NCBI GenBank assembly: GCA_963556695.1
Contig: CAUWAG010000020.1
Location: forward strand, 2,728,001-2,792,000
DNA length: 64,000 nucleotides
From: Anthostomella pinea
Lineage: Eukaryota; Ascomycota; Sordariomycetes; Xylariales; Xylariaceae
Direction of reading: 5' to 3'
Positions 1-9,599 of the stretch are shown piece by piece; positions within the stretch are counted from its first letter, which is position 1, and each line of letters opens with the position of its first letter. Position numbers and translations under genes: made by a program. Below the pieces are notes generated by a model. It made no database searches, was not told the DNA's origin, and saw nothing but the letters and a program-made list of their open reading frames with translations.

Positions 1-1447
1 AGCTGATCGAGCTCGTCCATCAACACCACGCAAGGGACCCGCCGAGGGCTTGGGTGGTTGAACTCTCGCTCGAGGAGGTCGAGGGCCTGGCTTGGACTGA
101 CTCGCTGTCCGCGCAAGGCTTCCCACAGCAGAGAGTAGGACTGGTGGGGATCGGTGATCTTCATGCCGTTGATCTCGACAAAGATGAAGTCGTCCAGCTC
201 GTCGGATCGGACGGCCTCGTCCAGCCTCGAGACGACTTCTCTCACGGTGGCAGTCTTGCCCGTCCCCGGCGTCCCGGAGATGTAGATACATGCTCCCGAA
301 CCGTCGGTGATGGCTGCCTCGAGATGCGAATACACCATGGAAAACTCCGACTCTCTGCATGGCAAGCTGGTCGGCACCGACGCAACATGCAACTGGGCCC
401 TTGCGATCTGGAAGGGAGACGACTGGTGGTAGCTTGGCGAAAGAGTACGAGTGGCCAGCGGCGTGAACTCCAGCGCCTTCTTCACCGCAACCCTGTAGTC
501 CCAAGTCAGCAATCCCAGGCACGTGAGGGTCTCATCAGGGTGCGTGCACGTACTTGCGACTGGAGGGTGTGACAAGGCGCGACGTCTTCTGCCTCTTGCG
601 CGGCGTGGTGACTTTGCGCGTTGCGGCCCCATCGGAGAGATAGTCATCATCATCGGCGGGCTCTTGGTGAGATAGGACATAGGCGGCCTCGAGATGCGGA
701 TCCTGAGCTCTCGGGCGGCTCCTCGTTGACTTGGTCCCCCTCTGTACCATTTCGACTAGGTCCCCGATGTCGTCAACATTTCCCGAGTAGACGTCTTTCC
801 AGACGAATTCGTCAGTGTAGGTGGTGGTCCTCGTATTGCAACCTCTGCGGCAGACGAAGGTCTTGTTGTAGGCTGAAGACGTGCGGGGTATCTTGCCGCT
901 GGGGAAGCGTTGCAGGAAGGCGTCATGGGACATGACACGGGCTTTACCATTTATAGAAGCAAGAGGGTTGACATCGGAGGATGGCGTGATGTACAGCTCG
1001 TTCTACGCGGATGTAGTCGGTCGGTCAGCACGGGATCCCGGGTAAGAGGTAGGCAAGCATGGGACCAACCCAGAGATAGTCTTTTCGCTTCCGGTCGTTG
1101 TTGCGAATCTCGGTCTCGGTAGAGAACCACAGAAAGTGGGCAGCCATGTCCCCGTCCTCATCGGCATCGAGGAAGTCAGTGATGATGGCGACCCAGGCCT
1201 CGTTGGAGCCGTCGGCCTTGAGGAGAACGCAGTCGCCCTTGTAGCACTCGAAGGTACCCATGCGCGCACCGACTATGTGGTGGCCCTGGTGGGTGGCATC
1301 CCGCTTCCGCTTCCCCTTGGCGGCGTCCCCATGGTCGGGCTCAGCATGGATCCATTCCCACGGATGGTCGTCAACTCCGAGCTCGTCGTCAGAGTCGTCT
1401 CTGGCCACACCTGGAGGGCACCTGGCTGATGAAGCTCGGCGGCCCAT
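1..1447 (-). CDS. ORC1: Origin recognition complex subunit 1, 5' part (cut by window edge)
   Basis: Largest ORC subunit; binds and hydrolyses ATP to license replication origins in the nucleus. Read on the minus strand as exons 1447-1070, 1002-554 and 492-1; introns 1069-1003 (67 bp, GTTGGT...GTAG) and 553-493 (61 bp, GTACGT...ACAG, branch GCTGAC) join in phase. The first 440 residues are visible. Residues about 55-190 form a BAH domain (ECYKGDCVLL, then WVAIITDFLD, then HFLWFSTETE). A basic/acidic linker with RKRQKTSR follows. The AAA+ domain begins near residue 280 (KKALEFTPLA), with Walker A GTPGTGKT near residue 348 and Walker B VVLMDELDQ at about 430-438, right at the edge; sensor and winged-helix parts lie outside. 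Start chosen at the first ATG of the BAH-encoding frame. Diverges from the plus-strand gene at 2376. The order BAH then DELDQ-type Walker B is specific to Orc1 as against Cdc6. Confidence 0.95.
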
Positions 1448-2375
1448 GAGTGAGTGAGTGAGTTGCCGAGTATATCTCAGGGGAATGTGACGTGACTGTG
1501 GCTGAGGCTGGGGCCGTGGCTGTGACTGGAATTGTCAACGGTTATGGTGACAGCTTGCAACTGTGCAATGTCTGATGGTGGTGGTGGTGCTCAATGAGAT
1601 ATCACTGAACTGGCATCTTCTGACGAAAAGAAAACCCTCTGCAGGGGGCCTGATGCGCAGAGTGACCTAAGGACTGAGGAGTGGACTGGAGGTGAGACGT
1701 TGACGCGGATGCCAGCAGCCAGCCAGGACGATGTGGGGCGAGGCAAACGCGGGCTCACGTGACCCCCCTCTCCTAATACTCTCCTGTCAGGCCGTTCGTT
1801 GTAACGACCTAAGGTTATTTACCTTACTCTTATTACATAGGTACGTAGGTAGTACCCAGTGTGCATGGCTTTATTTAGGTACCTACTTAAGTACCTTGTG
1901 CATATTTATTATGTATCTACCTACACAATACAGATACGGCATTCTCTCAACCTGCACCTGCCTGCTTTCCATACAAGGTACCTAAGGATTTGAGGTACCT
2001 TAAAACATGCATATCCACCTTACCTACCAACGTACCTCTATACGGACCCTCCACTTAAATGCCGTCTTAAAGTTGTAGATGCCTCAGGTGATCTCGGTCA
2101 TGTACATACTTCTTACACACTAAGGTTCTTATTTTATTCACCCAGCAGCTCAGTTGCCCACGACCACCACACATAGCAACCACACCCACAATTGAAACTC
2201 GAACGGCTGCTTCTCATCACTCCTGCCACCACCCGCATCCACAGACCAACTTAGCCTTCGTCCGGCGCGCCGTCTTCCTTCTTTCCACCCCTTCTTTCCA
2301 CCACCTGTTTGATACCTAAGGTATCATCACTACTACCAATTCCGCCACTTCTACCAGTCCTAGCAGACAGACAGC
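1448..2375. promoter_or_regulatory. Bidirectional intergenic promoter region between ORC1 and the unknown gene
   Basis: 928 bp separates the two divergent starts. It contains a CACGTG E-box at 1756-1761 next to an ACGCGG motif (1747-1752), a cluster of GGTACCT/TAGGTA motifs (separate entry), a pyrimidine-rich CACC/TTCC stretch at 2150-2345 typical of fungal 5' leaders, and the near-palindrome GATACCTAAGGTATC around 2310. No ORF here looks coding. Assignment of elements to either gene is inference. Confidence 0.6.
1838..2036. repeat. Cluster of GGTACCT / TAGGTA motifs
   Basis: Within about 200 bp the motifs AGGTACGTAGGTAG, AGGTACCT, AAGTACCTT, AAGGTACCT, AGGTACCTT and ACGTACCT occur, some overlapping and in both orientations. 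Such KpnI-site-like clusters are common in promoters of many sordariomycetes. Function is unknown; they could be protein-binding sites or low-complexity drift. Confidence 0.6.
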
Positions 2376-4518
2376 ATGGACTCACTGATCGAGGTCGACG
2401 TGTGAGTTACCCCGATAAAACACCATGGCTCCTGTCCCGTGGCACTAAACGCTTTCGTCCGTATGCAGGAGCGACCAATCTGCTGGTCCAGCTTTGTCCG
2501 TGGGCACCCAGCGTGACAGAATTGCACCTGGCGTAGATCTCCTCTTTGACGGTGCCATTCACGATGAATCCGCCCTGACCAACTGCCCGCTCCTCGTGCC
2601 GGGTGCTTACGATCAGCCTGCCAGTTCCGCCTCAGGCGCCCTGTCTGAGCCCCAGCAGCTGGGCACCGATGAGCAGCAGCTGGGTACGGGTGAGCAGTCG
2701 ACCGCCTTGGTCCCTGCTGATGATGATGATGATGCCATGACAAGGGTCAACGACCATCAAGAGAATGGGGTACAGCCTCTGGGCCAGCACTCTGCCCATC
2801 ATGAGGACCGGCTCGTACCTGCGGCCAAGGATACCACTGACGAACCAGCTGCCGTATACTTTACTACATCATCGGCCAAGCTGGTGGGAGTCGCCGTTCG
2901 AACGTGGCGCCACAACTCCCGAGCTATCCAGGGTGAACACGGCCGTCGCCCGGTTATTGTATGCAGCATGCTCCGTCTTCTCCATTCACATTCACATTCA
3001 CCACCGCCCTATAGTACATAACGAATCATCTAACCAGATCATCGCAGGCCAACTTCATTGTCTCCCACAACCCAGATTCCGCCCTGGGCGTCATCGAGGC
3101 TGCCTACCGAGACATGAGGAGTGCAAGCAGCAGGTGCACCATTGAACTGCGAAGCACCCCCAACGGCGGCTCCTACCTACGGATCGCCGCGCCTACAAAG
3201 GCGGATGCTGATGAACTGATTGAGACGACCCGATTGCAGGTCGAAGACCTGATTGCAGACCGGCCCAATCTGACCAAGGGCCTTTTCGTCGAGCCCCCCT
3301 CTGCCACAGGCCCTGATTTCGTCATCGTACTCGACGCTACATCCGGCGGTGCCCGACACCGCCTAGAGCTGCGCGACGGCACTCGACCTAACGTGAGACT
3401 CGAAGAACTGGCCGCTGAACATGAGAAGGCCCTCTCGAGCACTCTCTTCGACGCGCTGAACAAAGCCGGTCGCCTGCGAGCTGCTCTCAACCTGAAGATA
3501 CACCTTGGTCATTACATGCTCCAAAGATATCAGAAAACCATCCCTGCTTTCCAGTTCGAACAGTTCGAGGCCATGGTGAAGAACTCTCGAGCTTCCGGAC
3601 GACTGAGAACTCAGTAAGTGCGGCGCGGGAAGGCGTACAGGTCGATAGGCTGACGCCCACCATTAGTATTGGTGACGAGGCCCTTGCTGGCGCCATGCTG
3701 CGGGTGATCCGGGCTCCCCATAGTCCCTTCCTTCCCACCGACAACCAGACTCCATCGGCAGCCGACGTCGCCCCGCAGTACGCCTTTGAAGCGTGCTCGG
3801 AAGAGGTGAGGTTCGAGACAGAGCTCGAGCCAACACATGCCTCCCACGCTTCTGGGGGTGATGGCGTCCGGTACCGCATGGTGCGGACACGAGCGTTCCC
3901 GCTCAACGCCACCATCTCCGAGCTCGACATCACCAACATTAGTATGGGAAGGTAAGGAATAGATTCGAATTCGATGATTGTGCTATCTCATTTGTCTGAC
4001 CCCGACCTAGCAAGCTCGATTGGAAGGTGGAAGCCGTGGCTGAGGACCGCGACGAGAAGAAGTTCCATGGCGTCAACGCCTACTTCCAGTCGGGAAAAAT
4101 CCACATGCAGGGCCCGCACGGAGGCTGCAACGCCTACCCCAGGATTTGGCTGGCTTGCGATAGCGCCATGGCGGGTTATTTCAAGTCAGCCACAGTCAAG
4201 AGCGTCTACCGCTTCAACTGGAAGGAAACGGCATATATTGTTGAGCTGGCCATTAACCGCCAATGGGATGGCATCCGATCCATGGTCGCCAACAAACCAC
4301 CGACGGTCGATTTTGGTCTTAGTGTCTACGGAGAAGCGTGGGATGAAGAGATGCAGTTGCTCGGCGGCAGATCAGCCAGCCACGTCTGGGGCAAAGACCT
4401 TAAAGGTTTGTTTGCCGCCGAGGGCAACAGTCAAACCGGCGAGGGGGTGGGCAGGGTGCGGGGATTCCTGCAGACGGTACGCAATATCCGAGACGCCTTC
4501 GAAGGTGTTGAGGGATAG
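2376..4518 (+). CDS. Conserved-looking fungal protein of unknown function, 624 aa, five exons
   Basis: Exons 2376-2401, 2469-2958, 3048-3613, 3667-3951 and 4011-4518; all junctions use GT..AG and keep the frame (donors GTGAGT, GTATGC, GTAAGT, GTAAGG; branch CTAAC or CTGAC before the acceptors). The tiny first exon encodes MDSLIEVD. Residues about 15-170 are acidic and low complexity, with a repeated QQLGT and a DDDDD run. From about 172 (NFIVSHNPDSALGVI) the protein appears globular: a basic/acidic alpha-beta stretch, a helical stretch near 330 (LRAALNLKIHLGHYML), and a C-terminal part rich in aromatic residues (FNWKETAYIVELAINRQWD, about 520-540). No signal peptide or membrane segment. It may belong to a poorly characterised ascomycete family (possibly the one labelled DUF7905), but I cannot confirm this. 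The donor at 2959 was chosen over GTGAAC at 2933 because only 2959 keeps frame. Confidence 0.8.
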
Positions 4519-4910
4519 GTGGCCTTCGTCGGTCAGTATCACTGTCACCATGTGTGTCGCCCAGGTTTTTGGTGATTGGTCCCTCGAATTGGTGCAGCCC
4601 TCTACAGGGTCAGATCTTGAAGGCGGGTGTCCACCACTGCAACGAAATGGTCCTTGGCGGCGGCTAGGGAGGTGGATAGGGAACTCTTGGCCAACTTCAA
4701 GGGATGGCCCAACCAACGAATTGTGGCTGCTCTACTGGAGAACGGCGAGATTGACTATGGCATGGGATGATGGGGTGGCGGGTGCGACGAAGATGCAAAA
4801 GGGGCATGCATGCTAGGGAGTCTTGTTCCCTTCTTTCTTCCCACCAGAGCAGGGCCTGCATAGGGAGAGCTCCTGGTAGCCAGCTGGTAACGCCTGCTCC
4901 TCTTCTTCTC
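4519..4910. other. Convergent 3' intergenic region
   Basis: 392 bp between the stop of the plus-strand unknown gene (4518) and the stop of minus-strand prefoldin 5 (4911). It presumably holds both 3' UTRs; no coding sequence or clear terminator motif was recognised. Confidence 0.6.
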
Positions 4911-5628
4911 CTAGGACGAGGGCGTTGGCTGGGCCGGGCCGGCCATCTTGTGTCTTAGAACTAGGTAGCAGACAGCTCGTCAGCCGCATACTCTTTCTTC
5001 TCTTCTTCGGGTGTATGGATGATTGGTACCTTCCTCGATGACGCGGACGTTGTTCGTCTTGGACTGCACAATGGCTTCCAGCTCTTTGATGCTCCCTCCC
5101 ACTTCGCCGACCTTGTTCTCGTAGAACTGGGTTGCCGACTTGATCTCCTGCGAGGCGGGGGTCAGACAAGGTGGGCGGGCGTGCATGTTGGACTGTATAT
5201 ACCTTCTCGACGTAAAAGCCAGTGCCGATGTCGACAACAACGTGTTCGGCGCTCGCGAGGGTGCCGCGGACGTAGAGAGAGTTGGTGAGTGGCACGAGGA
5301 TGGACTTGTCTTCTATGGTCGGGTGGTGGTCAGTTAGGCGCTGGCTTGGTCGGGTCGGGGACGATGGGTCTGGCACGCACGTTGGAGAGCAGGTGACTTG
5401 CCGCCTTGGACACAGCGAAGGCATTCTCTGAACTTGGACTGGGCGGCGTGTAGCTGGGTGAAGGACGAGGTCAAGTGCTCCAGCTCTTCGTCGAGTTGCT
5501 TCTTGACCTGGCCAAGCTGCTGGACGCTCAGGGAGTCGAGGTTCACTAGATGGGGCCTTCGTCAGTAGGGGGAGCATGGGATGTGAGCGAGTGCCAAACT
5601 TACCGGTCTCGCCGTTTCCGCTGGCCAT
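4911..5628 (-). CDS. PFD5: Prefoldin subunit 5 (alpha-type), 155 aa, complete
   Basis: Subunit of the hexameric cytosolic chaperone that delivers nascent actin and tubulin to the chaperonin CCT. Minus-strand exons 5628-5604, 5545-5381, 5312-5203, 5147-5030 and 4960-4911; the four introns (about 54-69 bp) have GTAAGT, GTGCGT, GTATAT and GTACCA donors and all join in frame. The protein shows the prefoldin-alpha plan: N-terminal coiled coil ([20 protein letters not shown], then [14 protein letters not shown]), central hairpin [13 protein letters not shown] and [13 protein letters not shown], then the C-terminal coiled coil ([20 protein letters not shown], then [15 protein letters not shown]) and a short PTPSS tail. 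Length matches the family (about 150-160). Start: the ATG beginning MASGNGET, 25 nt before the first donor. Confidence 0.95.
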
Positions 5629-8160
5629 GATGTCTGTCGTCTGTCTCTCGTCTGTCTCGAAGATTGTGGGACGTGGGACGTGTTCCAATCGTGGGAGCTC
5701 GATACTAAATACACCTTCCATTAATCGGGTGCGCCTTGGTTTTCATGTCACACCTGCAGTGTGGGGCCATGATGCGGCTGCATTGGATACATGCATATAT
5801 GTGTTTGAAGTGATATTGTGCCTTGTGGTAGCGGTATCCAGAATAAGGACCAGGGTCACGAATGGTGGCTATTGGTCTGTATTCTGGAAGTTGCTTGATT
5901 GAAAGGAAGGATGGGTGGTGCTCCAATCCCAGAAGTAGCTATCATCCCAGTTGGGTACAAATCAGGTACAAACGGGTACTAGTTGGGCTCCAAGGTGCCT
6001 TGTATCCTGGTCCGTGACCCATCCGTCATTGTGGCTGGAAAATGGGTTGAGGAGCCACAATATTACGAGTACTCAGTACTCGTATATGTATGCACTTGCT
6101 ATTTGCATAGCTACTCAGTCATGTTCCCCAAGGTGAGCTACACGTACCTACATGCCTCGGGTGAGTCTGAGATACGTCTGCGACATTACACACGTGCCTG
6201 GTACATGATAAATAACACACTCGCCCCCTACAACTATCAGCTGTAGAGAATCAGGGCTCCTCGTAGCGGGCATGTCACCATAGCTCCGTGAGCCGCCATA
6301 TTGGGAGGTAGGGACTCGGGAAGCTGTTTTAAATACAGGCAAAAAGACTGCTTGGTCCAGAGCCACACGTGCTCCCGTATTCTGCTGGTCATTGAAGCAG
6401 GTTACTGTGCAGACATCCATACCTTGTACTGAGATCAAGTGCCAGCTCCCCTTTTCCGAACCATGACTTCCGTCGCTGGATCCGCGCTCGCCACTACCCC
6501 TGGATGAGAGGGAAACGGGTCAGCCAACAGCGTATGCCCAATTACCAGACTTGCACGACTCACTGGTGAGTCTTCGGGGGCGTGTAAGCCATCTGAAAGC
6601 TCACATACTGTATATAATATGGAACTGTCGGTCTTGAGGTAGCCGAAAGGGGCATGGAATAACTCACTAAGAACATTCAAGGTGTACCGTCAACGTCATA
6701 TCAAACGGACCCGAGCCGTTATCACCCCCATGTGCGACTCCGGGACACTGCGTGCTTCCCGTAACGTCCGTCCGGGTCACGAGGTCATATAACCTGCATT
6801 TCTTGATCAGCATGCTGCGGGGGAAGTAATGGGGTTGGTAGTTGGGGGTTACGGGCAACAGCCTGGTCGTAAGCGTCGTTGGCAATGATCAAGATAGCTG
6901 CATGTTTGTCAGGACTGCAGTGTCATGTAATATCGGCCTCTTCGTTTCTCTCGGGAGCCACGACAACGTGTCGTCAGGCAACGCTTTGCCTGCGCGCATA
7001 ATTACACCGTCTCAAGCGTACATATACGGAGAGAATAAATCATGTATATCTTGACAACGCCGTCAACGAGGTCCTTCTTCCTCTTCTCGGGGAAGGCCTT
7101 GGTATAATCATTGGCGAATGTCTACAGGCGTCAACTGCCATACTCGCCATACCCGGTGGCAGAGGCTGTCTCAGTACCGTGCGGAATGCCTCCAGTGCAT
7201 TAACCTTGTCATCCGGTCGATGTCGAACCCTTACACGTAGCTCTTCGGCAGCACAGTGTGGACGCCTGTCACTGGTAAGCAACGAGGCCTCCCGAGATAG
7301 CACGGGTGACAGCACATACCATCCAGGGTTGTCACACGGTGGAACAGGTTCCGCAATCCTTCGGTACCTATAGTCGTAAACTTCTAGGGCTGTAGTCGAG
7401 AACCAGCCGTCGTGACCAGTAGCAGAGAGGCCGACATACAACGCGGTCAATCACCAGGGAGGACTGATGAGCGATATTGATGAAAGGGGGGAGCGGTTCG
7501 CTGGCTTAAGACCAATAAGAATGCACGCCAATCCCCACATTGACGTCTGCGCCTGCAGTGGCTCGATGTAATAGTTAAGGACATTTCGCTGGGTTCCGGT
7601 TCCGCATGGTGGTGTCCGCATGGTGATGTTGTGCCTGGTTGGGCTTGGGTGGATTTGGTCCACCCGCCGCTCATCAACCTGCACGCCGGCACTTGAACAG
7701 CCTTAGGTCGTTCCTCTCCACAGGGATCAATGAACGGCTTCCTCTCATTTTGGTGTATGCGCCAAACTTTCCCAGCATATATACGGGATCAACATCATCA
7801 CGTTTGGCGGCTCCCCGGCTGGAACTGGTGAAGTCAAGCTGACAATGCTTCAGATACTAACTATCCAGCCACCATCTGCAAGAACACCGTCGGCCTGTCC
7901 AGCTTCAGAGCTCGTCTCTAGACGCTTTCAGCGGCACCGGGTATTCCATCTTGGGTTGGCCTCTCCACTATCGAAAAGTTTGGTTACCGAACTCAGATGT
8001 TGTCTGGGGCTGCGGGGGAGGCCAGTACCTGGAGCCTACGTCTTTCTTTACGGGCTGAAGTCTTTGGGTCAGAGGCAAATCGGCGTTGACTGGGGATATT
8101 GCCCGTTAGTGTCGGTTGCTGGCCCTTATTCTGTTAAAAGGCTAAGCATGTAAGGGTAAA
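5629..8160. other. GC-balanced region without a supportable gene
   Basis: The first few hundred bases are presumably the prefoldin 5 promoter and 5' leader. The remainder, up to the sharp change in composition near 8,160, has several frames with coding-like peptides that are interrupted and overlap each other; none gives a convincing gene. No tRNA, rRNA or transposon ends were seen. It may be a decayed gene or transposon at the edge of the gene island. Confidence 0.5.
6667..7684 (-). pseudogene. Possible decayed or unrecognised spliced gene (coding-like segments)
   Basis: Minus-strand frame 7684-7040 is open except for one TGA at about 7448-7450, and contains YYIEPLQAQTSMWG and DGWFSTTALEVYDYRYRR. 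A GTAAGG donor at 7234 and a TAG acceptor at 7122 would join HCAAEELR in phase to a coding-like exon reading FANDYTKAFPEKRKKDLV. Further downstream, after a CCCCCGCAG acceptor, an open segment 6820-6667 reads MLIKKCRLYDLVTRTD and ends GPFDMTLTVHLECS then stop. I do not recognise a family, and alternative frames in the same stretch also look coding-like, so the exon structure is uncertain. It could equally be chance ORFs. Confidence 0.2.
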
Positions 8161-8836
8161 GAGACTTGTTATATTGTAAGAGGCTGTAATATTAATCAGA
8201 CGTGAAAACTTTGTATATATCGTTAAAGGGTTAAATTTTAGTTTATTTTCGTTTTAAATGTAAAAAGCCCGAATAAAGTAAAACAAAAGTTTATTATATC
8301 GTAACTTTTTCCCCAATAAAGTTTATTACTTAAATAAAAAGTAACTACCGATACGCATAATAATAATTTATATATTTAATTCGTAATGAAAAGATGTTCT
8401 ATATAAGCGTTACGACTAAGTTCTTTAATTAGTTACTTTAATAATATAATCGTTTAAGCAATTATGGGAAATTTAACTACTTGTTATTTTCCATAATTTT
8501 TATTTTAACTAAATAATAAATGTTTATTTCGTGTTTAACATTGAAAGTTTTTTAAGTTTATATAATTATAAACTTTCATTTTATTCTACGTTATTTAACA
8601 TGAATAATACGTATTAATTACGGGTTCAATTAAACTTATTTTTAACGGTAAAATATATATTGAAGTGCAAAGTTTTATCTTTAAAAGGCCTTGCTTGAAG
8701 GTTATTAATAACATATTATATAAGTTCTAATGATTATATAGTTTTTTATTATATTTGAATAACTTACAAAGTAAGTTATAAAATTTAAAAATAAAAATTA
8801 ATAGCTAATATATTAAACTGTGTATAATAAAACTTC
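8161..8836. repeat. AT-rich RIP-mutated DNA, left edge of the compartment
   Basis: Composition changes within about 50 bp from roughly half GC to strongly AT-rich. TpA is abundant, CpA and TpG are nearly absent and CpG is retained, as expected from CpA to TpA mutation by RIP. No ORF or element ends were recognised. Confidence 0.75.
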
Positions 8837-8841
8837 ATATT

Positions 8842-9078
8842 TGTGATGGTGCCTAGCCACCTAGCCACCACCATTGGCCCTGGTCCCGGTCACGTGCAAG
8901 TCACATGACCTGGTCAACATTGCTCCGTAGCCGAATTGCGGGGCGGTCGCTTAGATCTATTCCACCAGCCAATTTGGCTGCGGGTCAAGATCTTCTTTTC
9001 CTTTCCCACCAGATGATTTTCACACGTATACAGTAATTGGATCCATTGCGCTCCTACTTTGTAATACGGATCGTGACA
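8842..9078. mobile_element. Solo LTR-like element, 237 bp
   Basis: A GC-balanced island in AT-rich DNA. It starts TGTGATGG, ends GTGACA, and is bounded by a perfect 5-bp duplication ATATT (8837-8841 and 9079-9083). TG...CA ends plus 5-bp target duplication are the hallmark of an LTR left by recombination between the two LTRs of a retrotransposon. It contains CACGTGCAAGTCACATGACC, a double E-box-like stretch that could be promoter elements. Not RIP-mutated. Confidence 0.8.
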
Positions 9079-9083
9079 ATATT

Positions 9084-9432
9084 ATAGAATTGAAATTAAA
9101 CTTTACTATTAAATCTTAAATTTTTTTGGGTAAAAAATATTCTTAACTTTTAATTTTAATTATATTTATCATTACTCTTTTTATTATTACCATATTATGA
9201 CTTGTAAGTTAAACCTAATGATACCGGTGTTGTAATTTAAAGTTCTATTGAATTTATCAATATTTAATTGTATTTTATACTTACATTTTATAAGGTTTGA
9301 ATTAAGCTTAGTATTTAATTATTAATTTACCTACTTAATATTCTCATATTACAATATAGACATATAGCTATTTTTACTGGAGTGTTTTCATTTTGAATAC
9401 GTATTAATATATATATATATAATATGAAACTA
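9084..9432. repeat. AT-rich RIP-mutated DNA
   Basis: 349 bp between two solo LTRs; strongly AT-rich, no recognisable coding remnant. It includes an (AT)n stretch at 9410-9422. Confidence 0.6.
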
Positions 9433-9437
9433 CTAAC

Positions 9438-9594
9438 TGTCATGGTCTGGTACAGGTAGCCCATGTGGTGAGTCCTGGAGCCCCGATATGAGTACATGTA
9501 CCACCATTGAATGTCAAGCTGCCACGCTTGATATTCGACATCCTTTTGAGAGGAACAGCCGTGGCATGGTGGTTGTGGTGAGCGTTCCGTCACA
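9438..9594. mobile_element. Solo LTR-like element, 157 bp
   Basis: A GC-balanced island starting TGTCATGG and ending CCGTCACA, with a perfect 5-bp duplication CTAAC at 9433-9437 and 9595-9599. TGTCA...TGACA-type inverted ends. Short for an LTR, so a TRIM or SMART-type parent is possible. No RIP signature inside. Confidence 0.8.
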
Positions 9595-9599
9595 CTAAC

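Noticed and set aside
54..1457. Plus-strand and alternative-frame ORFs across 54-1457
   Set aside because: They overlap the minus-strand ORC1 exons, whose protein has clear BAH and AAA+ motifs; the others are shadows.
5334..5546. Prefoldin 5 exon 2 read-through reading as a frameshift
   Set aside because: An alternative frame near 5400 looked better at first, but the GTGCGT donor at 5380 and ATAG acceptor at 5313 join KSPALQ to [11 protein letters not shown] in phase, so no frameshift is needed.
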